Source: Cyclospora cayetanensis
Lineage: Eukaryota > Apicomplexa > Conoidasida > Eucoccidiorida > Eimeriidae
Direction: 5' to 3'
Length of the DNA: 64,000 nucleotides
Assembly: GCF_002999335.1 (NCBI RefSeq)
Contig: NW_020312092.1
Span: 186,001-250,000 of the forward strand
Shown here piece by piece: positions 34,752 through 46,616 of this stretch (position 1 is the stretch's first letter; every line of letters begins with the position of its first letter). Under the pieces are notes generated by a model, which was given only the letters and a program-made list of their open reading frames with translations, was not told where the DNA came from and ran no database searches. Made by a program: the position numbers and the translations under genes.

Positions 34752-37691
34752 TTACGACAGCAACGCAGGGCAGGTGTCTGGCGACAGGCCCGGACTCCAC
34801 TGGTTGGCGAAATTCGGCATTTCGCAGAGAGTGCGTCTGTCGCGGGGGTTGAAGTTGGTGGCGAGCCAACAGGGATACGAACAAATGTGGTTGTAGCTGA
34901 CATAAATGGGGTTGACTCGGCTGCGTGCGCTTCCCCCGAGCTCCTCAGGGCCAAAAGGGACGAGGCCGTATAGGTCGCTGTAATCGTTGGTTATTCGAGA
35001 ACCTTCGAGCTTTCCACTCCCCCCATTTGGTCTGGAGGAGTGAGTAGTCCAACGGAGGAAGTTGCTGGGGAGGGCTATTGGCCCCCTGGCTCCCGGCTTG
35101 TCGCAGGCTGGCATCTCGGTGCACGGCGTTCGAGGAATAGGGTCCAACGAGAAGCTGATGTTGCGACCGTTGACTCGTTTAGCCCATGCGGCAGCAAACG
35201 CAGTATCGCCGGTTCGGGGAGAGCCGAAAAGCACTGCATCTACCTTTGCAGGAAAGTTCAGTGCAATGCCATACGCCATAAGGGCCGCCACCGCTCCGCC
35301 TAGAGAATATCCAGACACCAGAATTCGACTGACGCGGCTCCCTGGCTTGTCTAAAGACGCCAGATACACTTGCAGGGCCGGCCACGCGGCGCTAAAGATG
35401 TGAGAGAACCCCGCAGCCGTTCTCCCCTCCCCCTCCTCTAGCCAGTTAAAGGCGTGCTCCGCCTGACCATTCAGTATCCACTCAACTTGCGTCTTTGTGC
35501 CCCGAAAGGCAACTAAAACCTCCGTCCCGCAACGACCTACCACTGCCAACACGTTCGTCCTCGTCCCAACTCCAGGGGAGAGAGCCTTCAAGATCAGCTC
35601 TGTGCGCCATCCAGGCAACAAGTCATACCCCCGCAACGGTGGGGGAACCTCCTCTGCAATCACTTGAGGCTTCTGGGAACCTCTGTGGCCATGATCGCCT
35701 TCAGTTCTGTTTGCTCCCTCCGAGGGATCCGTTGGAAGGCTCTCCGAAGAGCCTGCTGAAGGCTTTTCGACGCCATCACCTGGCACCGATGCGAACGCCC
35801 CTCCCCCCGGAGATTGAAGTGCCGCCTTTTCCCCCGGAGACGCATCCCCATGACCGCCAACCGCTGACGTTTCGTGGTTCATTGTAGCCGTCTCACGTGC
35901 GGCTTCAACCTCCGATGTCTCTGCAGCTGAAGACGGCGCAGGCCGACGGATTTCCGCCGTAGAAGCCGCGTCAGACGCGCTTGCCGCTTGCGCCTCAGAC
36001 GCAAGCGCATCTTGCTGCTGCAGCCGTCGACGAGCATCAATTTCGTGGGAAGGCTCCGCTGTGCGTTGGGGCAGCAGCTGCTGCTGCTGCTCGAGAGACA
36101 CCTGTGCACCTTCGGAAGAGAGGTCTCCCTCGGCAGTCCGCTGCTGCTGTCTGCCTTCCCCGTCTGTGTTGGAGCTCCTTCGCTCCGACGCATCTGCCGC
36201 AGCAGCATCCTCTGCGGGGGCAACGCCAGCAGCCTCCGCGAAGACGTCTCGATCACAGTACGCAAGGGACCAAATGTCGTCGAGGCGAGTGAGCGCCTGC
36301 CAGAGCAGCTGGTAGGTGCGACCCTCTGATCGGCTGACATCCTTTGGGATTTTTCTGGGGATGCCATGGGAGCCTCGAAGCAGCGGCTTGAGGGGGAGCG
36401 CCAGCGTCTCGAGGCCGTCGGGAGGCAGCACGACGGGAGAAAGGAGGGGCTTGCCGTACGAAGCGCCTTCGCTGATAGCTTGACAAGGGTCGAACCAGGC
36501 GGTACGGCAGAGGATGCGCTCTGTGAAGGCTCCCAGCAGCCAACATGAGAGCCTCCTGTTGAAGGCCGATGTGGGCAGAGCGGCGCACGCCATGTCGCCA
36601 AGATTCACGCGTGAGGGGATGCCTTCAAGCGTCTGCAAGATTCCCCATATGAAGGAACCCTGAAGCTGCGGTGTTGCCCCTGGGGGGCCGCCACTGGAAC
36701 TCTCTGGAGCTTGCAACGCATCAATGGGATCCTGCGAAATCAGGAATCTCTGCCTTTGCGCGTCGAGCACCCGCATCCACGTCCCCATGAGGGGTTGCTG
36801 ATCAAACAACACGGAGCGCTGAGGGAGGCCTTGACTGCCAAAGCTGGGATTGTTTGGCCAGAGGGGCATGGACTGCAGGGAGGCGCTGCGCGTGCTCAGA
36901 CGTCCGCCTTCCCACACGAGCCGCGGCACCATGGGCACACGGGAAGCGACTTCCATAAGCATCGGCGTGGTGGTGGGGTCGCGAGAAAGCAGCAGAGACT
37001 CCGGCTGCAGAGTACGAGGCCCCACGGGCTGCTGCACCTGGGGGAGCGCCGCGCGAATATGGCTCGTGACCAGGCGCATGCTCTGCTGCCCGAAGGCTAC
37101 CAGCAGAGGCAGCAATTGGAGCTGCTGGAACCGCCGTGCGACGCTCATTAGGAAACTCTGAGATGGGATTTCCCCCGTGCAATCCCTCACTCTCTCCCCC
37201 GCTCCTACAACAATGCTTATGGTCATAGGGACGAACTCGGAAGAAACTTCCTCCTGACTCTGCGCCTGCGGAGCCAGTGGCACTGCCTGCTGGGTCTTCT
37301 CGGGAGCGGTGGGCGGTGGTGTTTCAGCAGAAGAAGCAGTCGATGCCAATGCGTCATTTTGCACGGTGAGGGGGGAGGCTTCGGGCTCTAAATTTCCTTC
37401 GGTCTGCACTGTTGCGGCCTCTGCAAAATCGGTTTGCAGCCCTGTTGAGTCTACAGAACGAGCTACGGGAGACAGAATAGGCAAGGGGGGCGGGATGGCC
37501 TCAGTGAGCGCTGCAGGTGGTAGAACAATCAGCTGTGTCGTCGGATCCCCGGAGGCTCCCGGGAGTTCCTGGGGCTCACCTTGATGTACGAGAGTCAAAA
37601 AGTAAAGAATCACTGAAGATATTTTGCAGCGGCGGGACGCAAAATGATTTGGGAAGTCCCCGAAACCGCGGAAACTCGCCTGTGGCAGCAT
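34752..37691 (-). CDS. Class 3 (fungal-type) lipase-like hydrolase with large N-terminal extension
   Basis: Predicted serine hydrolase acting on acyl esters; substrate unknown. One open frame of 979 codons from ATG at 37691. The catalytic nucleophile sits in SGYSLGGA (Ser796), preceded by the family strand VLVAFRGTKTQ. Asp850 (SLDPIPRTP) and His935 (YVSYNHICSY) fit the rest of the triad. The lipase domain begins near residue 470 with LTRLDDIWSLAYC. It is then interrupted by roughly 170 residues rich in Ser, Glu, Gln and Ala before resuming at YDLLPGWRTEL. A hydrophobic segment SSVILYFLTLV at residues 25-35 could be a signal peptide or anchor. A gtgagc directly after that segment is a possible donor, so the true 5' exon structure may differ. 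Residues 50-450 are Pro/Ser/Gln-rich without a recognised fold. The C-terminal tail has four cysteines (HICSYPCW and others), which suits a secretory-pathway protein. Confidence 0.82.
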   Translation of the reverse strand: MLPQASFRGFGDFPNHFASRRCKISSVILYFLTLVHQGEPQELPGASGDPTTQLIVLPPAALTEAIPPPLPILSPVARSVDSTGLQTDFAEAATVQTEGNLEPEASPLTVQNDALASTASSAETPPPTAPEKTQQAVPLAPQAQSQEEVSSEFVPMTISIVVGAGERVRDCTGEIPSQSFLMSVARRFQQLQLLPLLVAFGQQSMRLVTSHIRAALPQVQQPVGPRTLQPESLLLSRDPTTTPMLMEVASRVPMVPRLVWEGGRLSTRSASLQSMPLWPNNPSFGSQGLPQRSVLFDQQPLMGTWMRVLDAQRQRFLISQDPIDALQAPESSSGGPPGATPQLQGSFIWGILQTLEGIPSRVNLGDMACAALPTSAFNRRLSCWLLGAFTERILCRTAWFDPCQAISEGASYGKPLLSPVVLPPDGLETLALPLKPLLRGSHGIPRKIPKDVSRSEGRTYQLLWQALTRLDDIWSLAYCDRDVFAEAAGVAPAEDAAAADASERRSSNTDGEGRQQQRTAEGDLSSEGAQVSLEQQQQLLPQRTAEPSHEIDARRRLQQQDALASEAQAASASDAASTAEIRRPAPSSAAETSEVEAARETATMNHETSAVGGHGDASPGEKAALQSPGGGAFASVPGDGVEKPSAGSSESLPTDPSEGANRTEGDHGHRGSQKPQVIAEEVPPPLRGYDLLPGWRTELILKALSPGVGTRTNVLAVVGRCGTEVLVAFRGTKTQVEWILNGQAEHAFNWLEEGEGRTAAGFSHIFSAAWPALQVYLASLDKPGSRVSRILVSGYSLGGAVAALMAYGIALNFPAKVDAVLFGSPRTGDTAFAAAWAKRVNGRNISFSLDPIPRTPCTEMPACDKPGARGPIALPSNFLRWTTHSSRPNGGSGKLEGSRITNDYSDLYGLVPFGPEELGGSARSRVNPIYVSYNHICSYPCWLATNFNPRDRRTLCEMPNFANQWSPGLSPDTCPALLS

Positions 37692-40600
37692 TCTACACGG
37701 GGGCGACCTCTGACCACTTTTGCGTGGTTGAGCCTAGAGGGTTTCTTAACAGAGATAAATCTGACCAGCAGATATGCCCTGCAGGACCTGTTGCTCCACA
37801 GGCAGCCATACGGAGCTCGTAGTCTCTACGAGGTGTGTGTGCGTCCAGGGGCAGGCAGTATGCAGGAAATTGTATGGCATTCCACTCAATTGCTAGAAAA
37901 TGCCTGAAACCAAGCAGAAAATACCGAAATACATCAGCGGTGACTTCCTTGTGACAACTCTCTTGTTTTGGAATGCGATACAATTGAAACAAATCCTGCA
38001 GGTCACCAGTCGGCTCCAGGCATATGAGCGACAGAAACTCGAGGCACCAGATTCCCCAATCACTTCAAAAAACGTGTATTATGCAATTTTACGCTCGAAA
38101 GTAGCTATATATGGAAACCGCGATGTGGGGGTCTTCCTGTCTTTTCGCGCCGTCAAATAGATCGGGCCCTGCGCTGAGGATGATGGCGGCCTGTGTTTGA
38201 GTGGTCCATTGACTCTCCCCTCTAGCAGCATTTACTACCCTGTCTTCCCCTCCACTTCCATGAAGGTAATCTATTTAATAAGCTTTTGTGTCCTTTCAAA
38301 ACCATTAACCCGTGTTTGTCCACTTTTTGTGCGCCATTCGTTTTCGAACTATAGCAGCTGGTCAACCTGTTCGTTAAGAAGTCTGCGGTGTTTCCTGACT
38401 GAAGGCGCCGACCATATGACTATGCCCTGTTACAGCAGCACGGACAATTTGTGGTGCTCCGAGCTTTAGTGTACAAACAATAGACGGATCTAGCTGAACT
38501 CCGTTGAAGTTGGAGGAAGCCTTTACGTAAGACGCACTGAATAATGTGTAGAGTTATGGGCTTCTTTTACCAACAACAATCAAGGGGCTCCGACGTCTGT
38601 CCTGACCATCATCATCCACCGATAGGCTTAGAGGCAAAATCTAGAGTAAAATTTCATCGTTGTTAATCAAGGCTAGAATTGTCCTTCCCGCCTGAGTTGC
38701 CAGCATCCGTGAATAGGGTGATTTATTATGTCGCCTAGTGCAAACGGCGAGAAAAGTGCCTCCCTCATTCTGTGGACCAGCCGCCCTAGCGACTACCATA
38801 TTTCTTTGTTTTTCCTAACTAAATTGTTATCATAATCAGGCGTTTCTATTGCTCTGGTCTTTAGTGTTTTTGTTGCCCTCCGGTGAATTTGTAGCCCTCT
38901 AGGCGATGGGTGCCAGTCGCTTATACCGCTGACTCTTTCTCTATTTCGCTCATCATTGGGTATTTTAAACGGTTTTGTATGGCCTATGGGGGAACGGAAT
39001 AAAATGAATCAACGCCATCAGTAGCATGCAAGTGGTGCTTGTACGTAAAGGATGGGCGGCAACGCATGCAATGAATGTCGTGTTCCCGTCCTACACAAAA
39101 AGACTACTCACCAATATATCATTGCTGCGTGGTCTGAAGGGTGTTAGCGGGACAGCGGCACGAGTAGCCCGCTCCGCAGGTTTCTAAAACAGTGATACGA
39201 CAACATTTGTGAAAGTGCCAAAAAGGCACCGAAAAACATAATTATACCGGGATCACGAGAAGTGACCCATACAGCGTGCCTAAATCCTTGTAGCCAATTA
39301 TTTCCAAGCCTATCTTCTCTTAATCAACTTGCACGTTGACGAAGCAACCTTCAGTCGGAAAAGCCAGCTGTAACGGCACCGGAGGCCTACGGCTCTTATC
39401 CACTGCAAAGTTCCTTCGCTCAAGTGTCTGGTAGCTTCTGTACTAAGGGAGCAATGAGGCGTTTCTACGAGTACGTGTGATAAACCTCAAAGAGGTGGTC
39501 ATTGTAGTGGGTTAAGCTACGCGGTTTGAGCACTTTCTGCTACTACACTACTTCTAATTGACCCAGAACTGCTAAAGGATGAAATACTTGGTTCATCGGT
39601 TCGGACATCTTATTTATTGTGAAGGTTCGTTCCTTAGATACAACAAGAGGCAATACTGTATGCGTGCAAGCTAGACGCTATGTGTAACTAGCTTTTTATG
39701 CACGGGTTGCTTAGAGGCTGCAGCTGCACAGGTTCTACCTGTCCCTCTCTCCCAGTGTCAGGACCTTGGGGGAGCGCTGGAAGGGGAAGGCAAGAGTTAT
39801 TTAGCAACATTCAATAACTTCCTATCAAATTTGGATTCAGTCTGGGGTAAAGTGTCTACCTACGGACATCTTAGATCAAGCTTTTCAACTACACAAGCCG
39901 CCACATTTGTACTTTTCTCGAACTTGAAATTATCGAAAACGGTATCTTTGAGCGCTGCAAAACAGAATGCTTTCCTCAACCCGGCGATTGGTAGAATTCT
40001 CTTGGTGCATACAATCGCCTTCTGTCATAGTAAGAGTGCGAAGGCGGGAATTTCTGATCGTAACTGCGCCACCTCCGAATAACCTTACGACTTGAAAGCT
40101 GCTTTTTCGTTGAAGTTGCAAGAACGGGATGTCTGGGATTGCAGAGGGAACAAGCCAGGAAATGGGTTGCTGTAGGAAAGCGCGTAGAACTTTGTTGCCC
40201 GGGTTCTTGCCATTCATCTGGCTATCGTTTCCCTTCCGTGACTTAACTTGCAATAATGAACAAACCCTAAATCTTCCTTCACGAATAATGTTTCCTTTAC
40301 CGTACTTGTGCCGAATGGCTTGGCGTTCCTCTTTTGGTAACCATAAGGTTCTGCCTGACTGCAAGAGATTATCAGCACTAAAAATAAATTTACTACGCGT
40401 TCTAACCACACAATTCTCCCCTCTGTGCCGTCACCTTACACGGTTCCAGCGTGGGGGGAGAGAGCAGTTGGGATGTGCGTTGCTCTGCCCTCTGAGCGAT
40501 TCGAGTATTCTGACACAGTCGCGTTTAGTAGCATCGCTCACTGGCATATAGCATTAATTCTTCTAGCAATGAGGAAGAGATACAACCAGTGCTGAGAAAC

Positions 40601-42314
40601 TGTGTATGCAAAGCTTAGTCTGCCCTATGTGGCGCTTTGAATGGCTTCATTGGATCGAATGGACCATTCTAGGTATTTTCCACTCCTGACTGTCAAAACA
40701 GCAGGAAAGGACTTAGATGAAAATTGTAGGAGCTGATGGGGCTGGTAGAAAAGGGCTTCAAAACGGTGAGATGCATACGCGTAAGGGAGCTCTACCACAG
40801 AAAAGTTCAGGGACTCTATAGAATGCATCCTTGAAGTACTGGTGCACTACATTTGTGTACTTTTACGTAAATTTGTAGGCTTCTGTCCTTCGCTGACTTC
40901 CAAGGGCGCTTCTGCAGAATTGCAACAAGAGTCCAAGTGCGACGTAGAGCTTGCAGCTTAAGTTCCTTGCACCAAACGATGGTCCCAATTTATTTTCCGT
41001 CTGCAGCGCTTATAACTTGAAACTTATAAGCGTTTTCTGTTATGTGGGGTGTGTAGCGGGTGGAGCTCTAGTACAGAAACTCCGTGCTAAACTATATACA
41101 TCTAACTAAAATTAGCAAGAATTGACTGTTTGGTTTGCCGCTCCTACATATTCTTTGCTACAGAGTATATTTAGTTCCAAGCAATGAGTACCAACTTTCT
41201 GCACCTGTCTGTGCGTCGAATTGCTACGTGCAACTGCGTGCGAATACTCGGAGTCTATAGAGGGTGGGCCGTTGGATACTCAAGCTAGCAATGCCCCTCT
41301 CCCCGTATGCTAGAACGCTGTGATACAAGGGCGAAATGACAAGGGCAGGAGTTCTTTGAAGAGCGGTAAAGAACTTTCCATCAAATTGTATAAGATTGAG
41401 GGCTTTGAGTGTGTCCCTGTGGAGATCCTCAGGGAAGCGTCAAGCGTGCTACGATTTGTTTTCATTTTCTCACCCAAGGCTGCAGCATTCAGCTGAAATA
41501 TCATTGAAGGGTAAGTTACTATGGCTTAAGTGTTGTACGGACTCGGTGCGCCTGGGAATAAGAAGGAAACTTTGATATTCTTGTGTGTTTAGTAATGCAG
41601 ACATCTCCGCCTCCTGTTGGTAGTGCGTTCAGGTTTCACCATCGAGGTTTCATTTACCCCCAAATGGGACCTACCAAGTCGTACTCTTATTTGAAGACCG
41701 TGCACACATACCATGCACGGCTGGTCGGGGGGGCAAATAAATGGTGCTGTCACATGGAGAGATGCGCTCTGCCATCCAGTGAGTTATCGCGATCTTTAGA
41801 TCCTAAAGATAATATCAAACGAACATCAAGGGTCATATAAGGGAAATTTTCCAGTGTAAGATCACCTGTATTAGTGATGTTCCCTAGTGACTCTTCAAAT
41901 TCTCCTGCTGGTGGTCTGAAGGTCATTCGAAGCGAGACATAGAGCATTTTGCCAAGCCTTACTACATAATAATCACAATGCTATTGCACAGATGTGTTAC
42001 TGCTTAAGAAACAGGAATATTTCCCGGAGAATTGGTCGTGTTGCGCTAGTAGAAACAGAATTCCCCGCTGCATTTGGATGGCTAACTCGGGCCGGGGCTT
42101 CGGATTGCATGCAGCTCCAAATTGAATAGCATCTTTACTAAGCACTCATATATTTATTAGCCATTTTGCTTGCTGTGTAGCTTATGGGGATTGAGGAGCG
42201 CCATGCGATGAGGGGTGTGTGGTACGCCGTTGCGATTTTGGTGATTCTCTGCATGCAGTGCTCAAGTTACCTATTAAATTCAAACGCCTTTCACGTGAGT
42301 GAACTGGCCCTGAG
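37692..42314. other. 4.6 kb gene-poor region between divergent genes
   Basis: This lies between the start of the lipase-like gene (-) and CutA (+). It is notably more AT-rich than the coding parts. Reading frames up to 160 codons (39,930-40,409 minus) occur. Part of that area on the minus strand faintly recalls the RT/RNase H junction of LTR elements (a FAALKDTV segment near 39.95 kb), but this is too weak to call. No tRNA or repeat array seen. Confidence 0.45.
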
Positions 42315-43546
42315 ATGTGCGCTTGGTGGTCTCAGACCCTAATAGCGAAGGCATTGCCGCTGCGGGTGTCTTGCATACTCCCCTTTCTCCCTGACCGGAA
42401 ACAACTCGTGTGCGTGAATCCGAGACGCTTGCTCTATACTTTCCCATGCGCTTTTTCTGGTCGCTCTTGTCAATTTAGCTGTATTCCCCGTGTACAAGCA
42501 AGGCTTAAAGCTTTTGAGTTGCGCCACTCATCAACATTCAATAGTCAAGAACAGTGCACTCGTCCCCTTCAGATGGCGACTTTGGCAACGGAACGCACGG
42601 CCGAGCCCACACCAACTGGACTGGTCGTTGGTCTGGCAACCACCTCCACCATTGAAGAAGCAAAAAGTGTGGGTGACTGCTGGTATAAAGTGTTATTCAT
42701 CCGTTTATGTGTGCTGCTTCATGCACCGGATCTTCCCCTACCCTCAATACTCGTACTCCGAGAGCAATAGCTATATATTTCAACAGCGATACTGCGCATA
42801 GAGCTTCGACAAACAGAAAATGTGGATTGCTTAGAAAATCATGGGTAATTTTTGATAGTGCATCTCCTCTTGCAGATCGCGGACCACCTTGTGGGCAATC
42901 ATCTTGCCGCTTGCGTCCAACTCGTTCCTGCAATTGAAAGCGTTTACCAATGGAAAGGAAAAATTGAGGTTAGTACCGCACAACACACGCGTGGCAGGCT
43001 CCTGTGCACAATGCAGATGCAAAGTGCCGATTCGGGGATCAGCCGACCGCTCTAACTGAAACTGGAATGATGAAACTTGCGCAGAAAAGTTCGGAAGTTC
43101 TTCTGATCATAAAGACGCAGAGATCCAATGCTCAACTCGTGGTGGACGCCATTAAGCAGCAGCATTCGTATGATGTTCCCGAGGTAAAGTCCGGCTCGGC
43201 TTGCAACACTCAGGGGGCTGCCTCTGGCACCACATCGTAAAGAAAACGCGTACAGCTATGCTTGAGGAATTCGTTCGAGTGCGCCAAAGGTTGCCTAGCT
43301 AAATCCGTCCGCTTAGCTGCTTGTCGGCCATGTGATTTCAGGTGGTGTTCACTGACATCGTGGATGGCAACGCAGTAAGAGCACCTAGATTTCAGGCCTG
43401 ATGTTTCCGTGACTCACGTCGGATTGCCCCGCCGTCTTCTCATGTGCATCGTGACGGCGGGTTGGTCTTATGTGGGTATGCCTACACTGTCGACGCAGGA
43501 TTACATTAACTGGGCGCGAGCCGCCATGCAGCCGAAGACTCTCTGA
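42315..43546 (+). CDS. CutA: CutA1-type protein with presequence-like N-terminal extension
   Basis: CutA1 proteins are small trimeric proteins linked to divalent-metal tolerance in bacteria and found in plant organelles. Exons: 42315-42668, 42876-42968, 43085-43183, 43343-43375, 43499-43546 (TGA); all introns phase 0; 208 residues. The core matches the family end to end: GLVVGLATTSTIEEAK, then HLAACVQLVPAIESVYQWKG, EVLLIIKTQR, HSYDVPE, VVFTDIVDGNA and DYINWARAAM. The core could start at the internal ATG 42573 (122 residues, bacterial size), but the frame is open upstream to ATG 42315. This adds 86 residues rich in Arg, Leu, Ser and Cys and poor in acidic residues, as expected of a mitochondrial or apicoplast targeting sequence. 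The sequence ccttcag just before 42573 could instead be a splice acceptor, so the extension needs transcript support. Confidence 0.9.
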
Positions 43547-44207
43547 CATATTGCTCTGTCTTCGCTGCAAAGCTACCCATCAAGTACCGGTGCAAAGGCA
43601 ACAGTCTGCTATCTACCCAGCCACGCGCGCCGCTGAGTAATTTTTTTGCAAATATGCCAGATCGTTGAGCTCCCAGTATTGGGTTTACGGCGAAACTGCC
43701 GTTTTAAAACATGCAGTTCGTGTCATGAGTGCAGTAACCATTTCTTCATATAAGATGCACTAAGAACGTCACCGCAGCGTCTACGTCTCTTTTACCTACG
43801 GCAACTGACGCGCTAAGCGCAAAGTTTGGCTGTGCGGTGCCCACTCGTGCCATCTGGAAGACTTCCTTGGTATTCCGCGTTTACGCGCACAGTCTCATGC
43901 ACGCTGACCAACTCGCCCACTGTGGCGTGATGCAATACGCACCCCGAAACAACCGAAAAGGGGGGGTTTCACGCATGAACTCCCCCTGTAGTTTGCAAAG
44001 GCAGCGAGTGAAGTTGGATGCAGTCGTGCACTAAGCACAGCCTAACCAGCAGCAGTCAAGTCGGCTGCGAGCATCCTTAAACAACGGAAGGCAAGCTTGG
44101 TAGAACTCAGCGGGGATGTACGGCTTCGCAAAAAGGCCACATATGACTTTCATGGCACCGCAAAGGCTGCACGGGTTGAAATCCTGCGCAAAAAAGGTCG
44201 CCTCGAA
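43547..44207. other. Convergent intergenic region, CutA to V-ATPase E
   Basis: About 0.66 kb between two stop codons on opposite strands. No supported feature; presumably the two 3' UTRs. Confidence 0.6.
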
Positions 44208-45570
44208 TTAGTGCTTGATTGGCGTGGTGAACAAATGCATGCGAATAGCCGGAGCGCATTCAGTGACCACCATCTTCAGGCGGGCATCTAGCGTGTTGTC
44301 GCACGATATCCTGCCGTCCGGAGTCAACAGCACGATGCCACCACAGCTGCAGAATTTCACCGCAGTGCACAGCAGGCGTCAAAATTACCACGCATTTCCG
44401 CACTTTAGCCGCACGCTGGGCACGCAAAAAAACTGACCACCACACAGCTAGCAGTGCCGACTTGCCGCTCCTGCAAAACGTTACAGCGTCCCACATCCGG
44501 CTTGACTCAATCTTACCAGGAAGGCAGGCTAGAGTCTGCACTGGGAGGGGGAGGCAAGTACCGTCCCGTCTTATCAACAGACAACTTGACGGTCTTGTTA
44601 AGTCCTGCTTCACTGCTGAGAATCTTGCTGTACTTTGAAGCGGCAGCAGACAAAACGCTTTCCACAAGGGAACGGTCTACTTCGCGACACCTGATGATTA
44701 CCTCGGGCTCCAAAAGACGCAGCAGTCCCTGAGCTCACATAACACAAACGAGCACATGTGCAGGCCAGTTTGGCTGGAGGAAAGCAAAGTGAATGCGGGG
44801 AGGGCAGCTAGACAGGGGATACGGGAAAGCACCTGCACTATCAAATTCATGATGAGTTCCTTGTATTTCGCAGTGTCCGAGCTGATGGCCGCCAACTGCT
44901 TCTGAGACTGGGCGTACACCTCGGAGACTACTTGCTCCTGAGCAGCAATGCGGCGGAGGCGGGCTTTATTTATTGCTGTTGAGCGATCGCTGGATACACA
45001 CACACACACACAGATACGCATGACCACACATACACACACGGTTTGCATTGCATCATGCATTCTTCACATATGGCACTCTACTATCAGACACACTGATACA
45101 TCAGGTAGCTTTTCTGTGCCCGTTCCCATGGCCGTACATGGATCGCTGAACCTCAAGTTTCTTTGCTTTTTTGGCGAACTCATGACGGATCTTATCTTTC
45201 ATCTGCTGAACAAGCTTCAGCTTTTCAATGTTAAAGTCCTCCAATGCTCGTGCCTCTAGTTCTTGCGCTTTATCCTTGGCCTCGTTCAAGATGAACCTGA
45301 CCATCTGCTGAATTTGCGCAAGGGCCTCCTTGTCGTCCTGCAGTACCGCACAACGCGAATCGGGCAAAGGCTAATAAACGCACGCAATTTATCCAGATGC
45401 AACGCTCACAACATGCATATTCATGTTATTAAGAAACCAGTTTTCCTCCTATACAGTGGAATATACCCGCGTGCACAGACATTGCGCATAACTAGAGGTG
45501 CCCGAAAGGCAAATCACTGCTTATCCTGGGAAGAAGTCACACACTGATGCATGCAGCTCACCATCGCCAT
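44208..45570 (-). CDS. V-type proton ATPase subunit E
   Basis: Subunit E forms the peripheral stalk of the V1 sector, pairing with subunit G to hold the catalytic head. Five exons join in phase: 45570-45562, 45337-45138, 44989-44833, 44728-44517, 44346-44208 (TAA); 238 residues against about 226-233 in other eukaryotes. Exon 1 encodes only Met-Ala-Met before a gtgagc donor. The N-terminal coiled coil (IQQMVRFILNEAKDKAQELE, then ARALEDFNIEKLKLVQQM) is typical. Then come STAINKARLRRI and the C-terminal domain with LLRLLEPEVIIRCREVD and GGIVLLTPDGRISCDNTLDA. A proline run (RYLPPPPS) sits where the family has a short variable loop. In apicomplexans the V-ATPase acidifies acidocalcisomes, the plant-like vacuole and rhoptry precursors. 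Gene placement head-to-head with PDCD2 may mean a shared promoter. Confidence 0.95.
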
Positions 45571-46616
45571 TTTCGTAGCTTTTCTAAAGGAGGCCGAGCT
45601 ACAGTTCACTGGCCATCACTACCTGTAAGCAAAAGCACAAGGATGAGGCGCGTGAAGCAGCTCAAACCACGCCAGAGGACGCCATCGTAAATGCAATGCC
45701 CGTCATTTTCTTTTCACTTCCTGATACTGACTAAGCATATCAGTTTTCTGGATCCTGAAGTACCAATCCCACTCGGCAACCAATAGCTGGAACTGCATAC
45801 GGAAGAAACCGATCGGGGAACATATTTCCGCCTGCTGCTGGGCAGGGAACAATGATGGGTGGTTATATACGTGCTCGCACGTAAAGACACCTCCAGCTGA
45901 TCACGAATGTAGCAGCTAAATTCGCTTTAGCGATCAGCGACAGATAACCAAACGACGGTTGTAGCTTTGTGTGTACCTCCAGGTAGGGGGCTCAGGTCCG
46001 AAAGCCAACTTTAAGGCAGTCTTTCAGCTGAGTCTGGTCTGAAAGTCTAATTAACATCATGAAGTGTGCTTCAAATTACAAGAGATGGGACCTGGCGGTG
46101 TGCCCGTATAGTGGCGATGCTGCCTTACTTGCCGAGCTGATGGCTTCCACGGAACACACTGATGGCCATGCAGCATGCGGCCGCGAGCGAAAAGCTGTCT
46201 AAATTGTACAAATGTCTCAAGTATATATATGGGGGAGCATGTGCTGAGCTGGTAAGAAGCCCTGTATACTTTATTGCGCGTTCAGCCTGCTGCAGCGAGG
46301 GCTGCTCTGCACCGCGGGGCTGTGGTCCTGATGGAAGCCAATGATAAGATAATTTAAAGAAACAAACTCACGCAGTGCCTAATATGATACCGTGCTGAAG
46401 GTTTCTTTTTCCCTGGGAGCTAAGGCTAGTCGAACAAGTGCTTCGTAAGCCCTCGAGCCCACTGAAGCTACACCGCAACACTCGGCGTGTTTGTTAATAG
46501 CCCGCTAGCTTCGGAAATCCTGAGCCTACAGGGGGCATTCCTAATTGCGGCCCCCGCATTCGCTTGTGGAGCAGTGCTTTCGTGCCACCACACCCTGCAG
46601 CTTGTATTTGGGAGCC
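45571..46616. promoter_or_regulatory. Divergent intergenic region, V-ATPase E and PDCD2
   Basis: About 1.05 kb separates the two start codons, which face away from each other, so any promoters must lie here. I see GCATGC-containing words near 45,548 and 46,170 but no TATA box or other element I would defend. Assignment as a regulatory region is from gene layout only. Confidence 0.45.
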
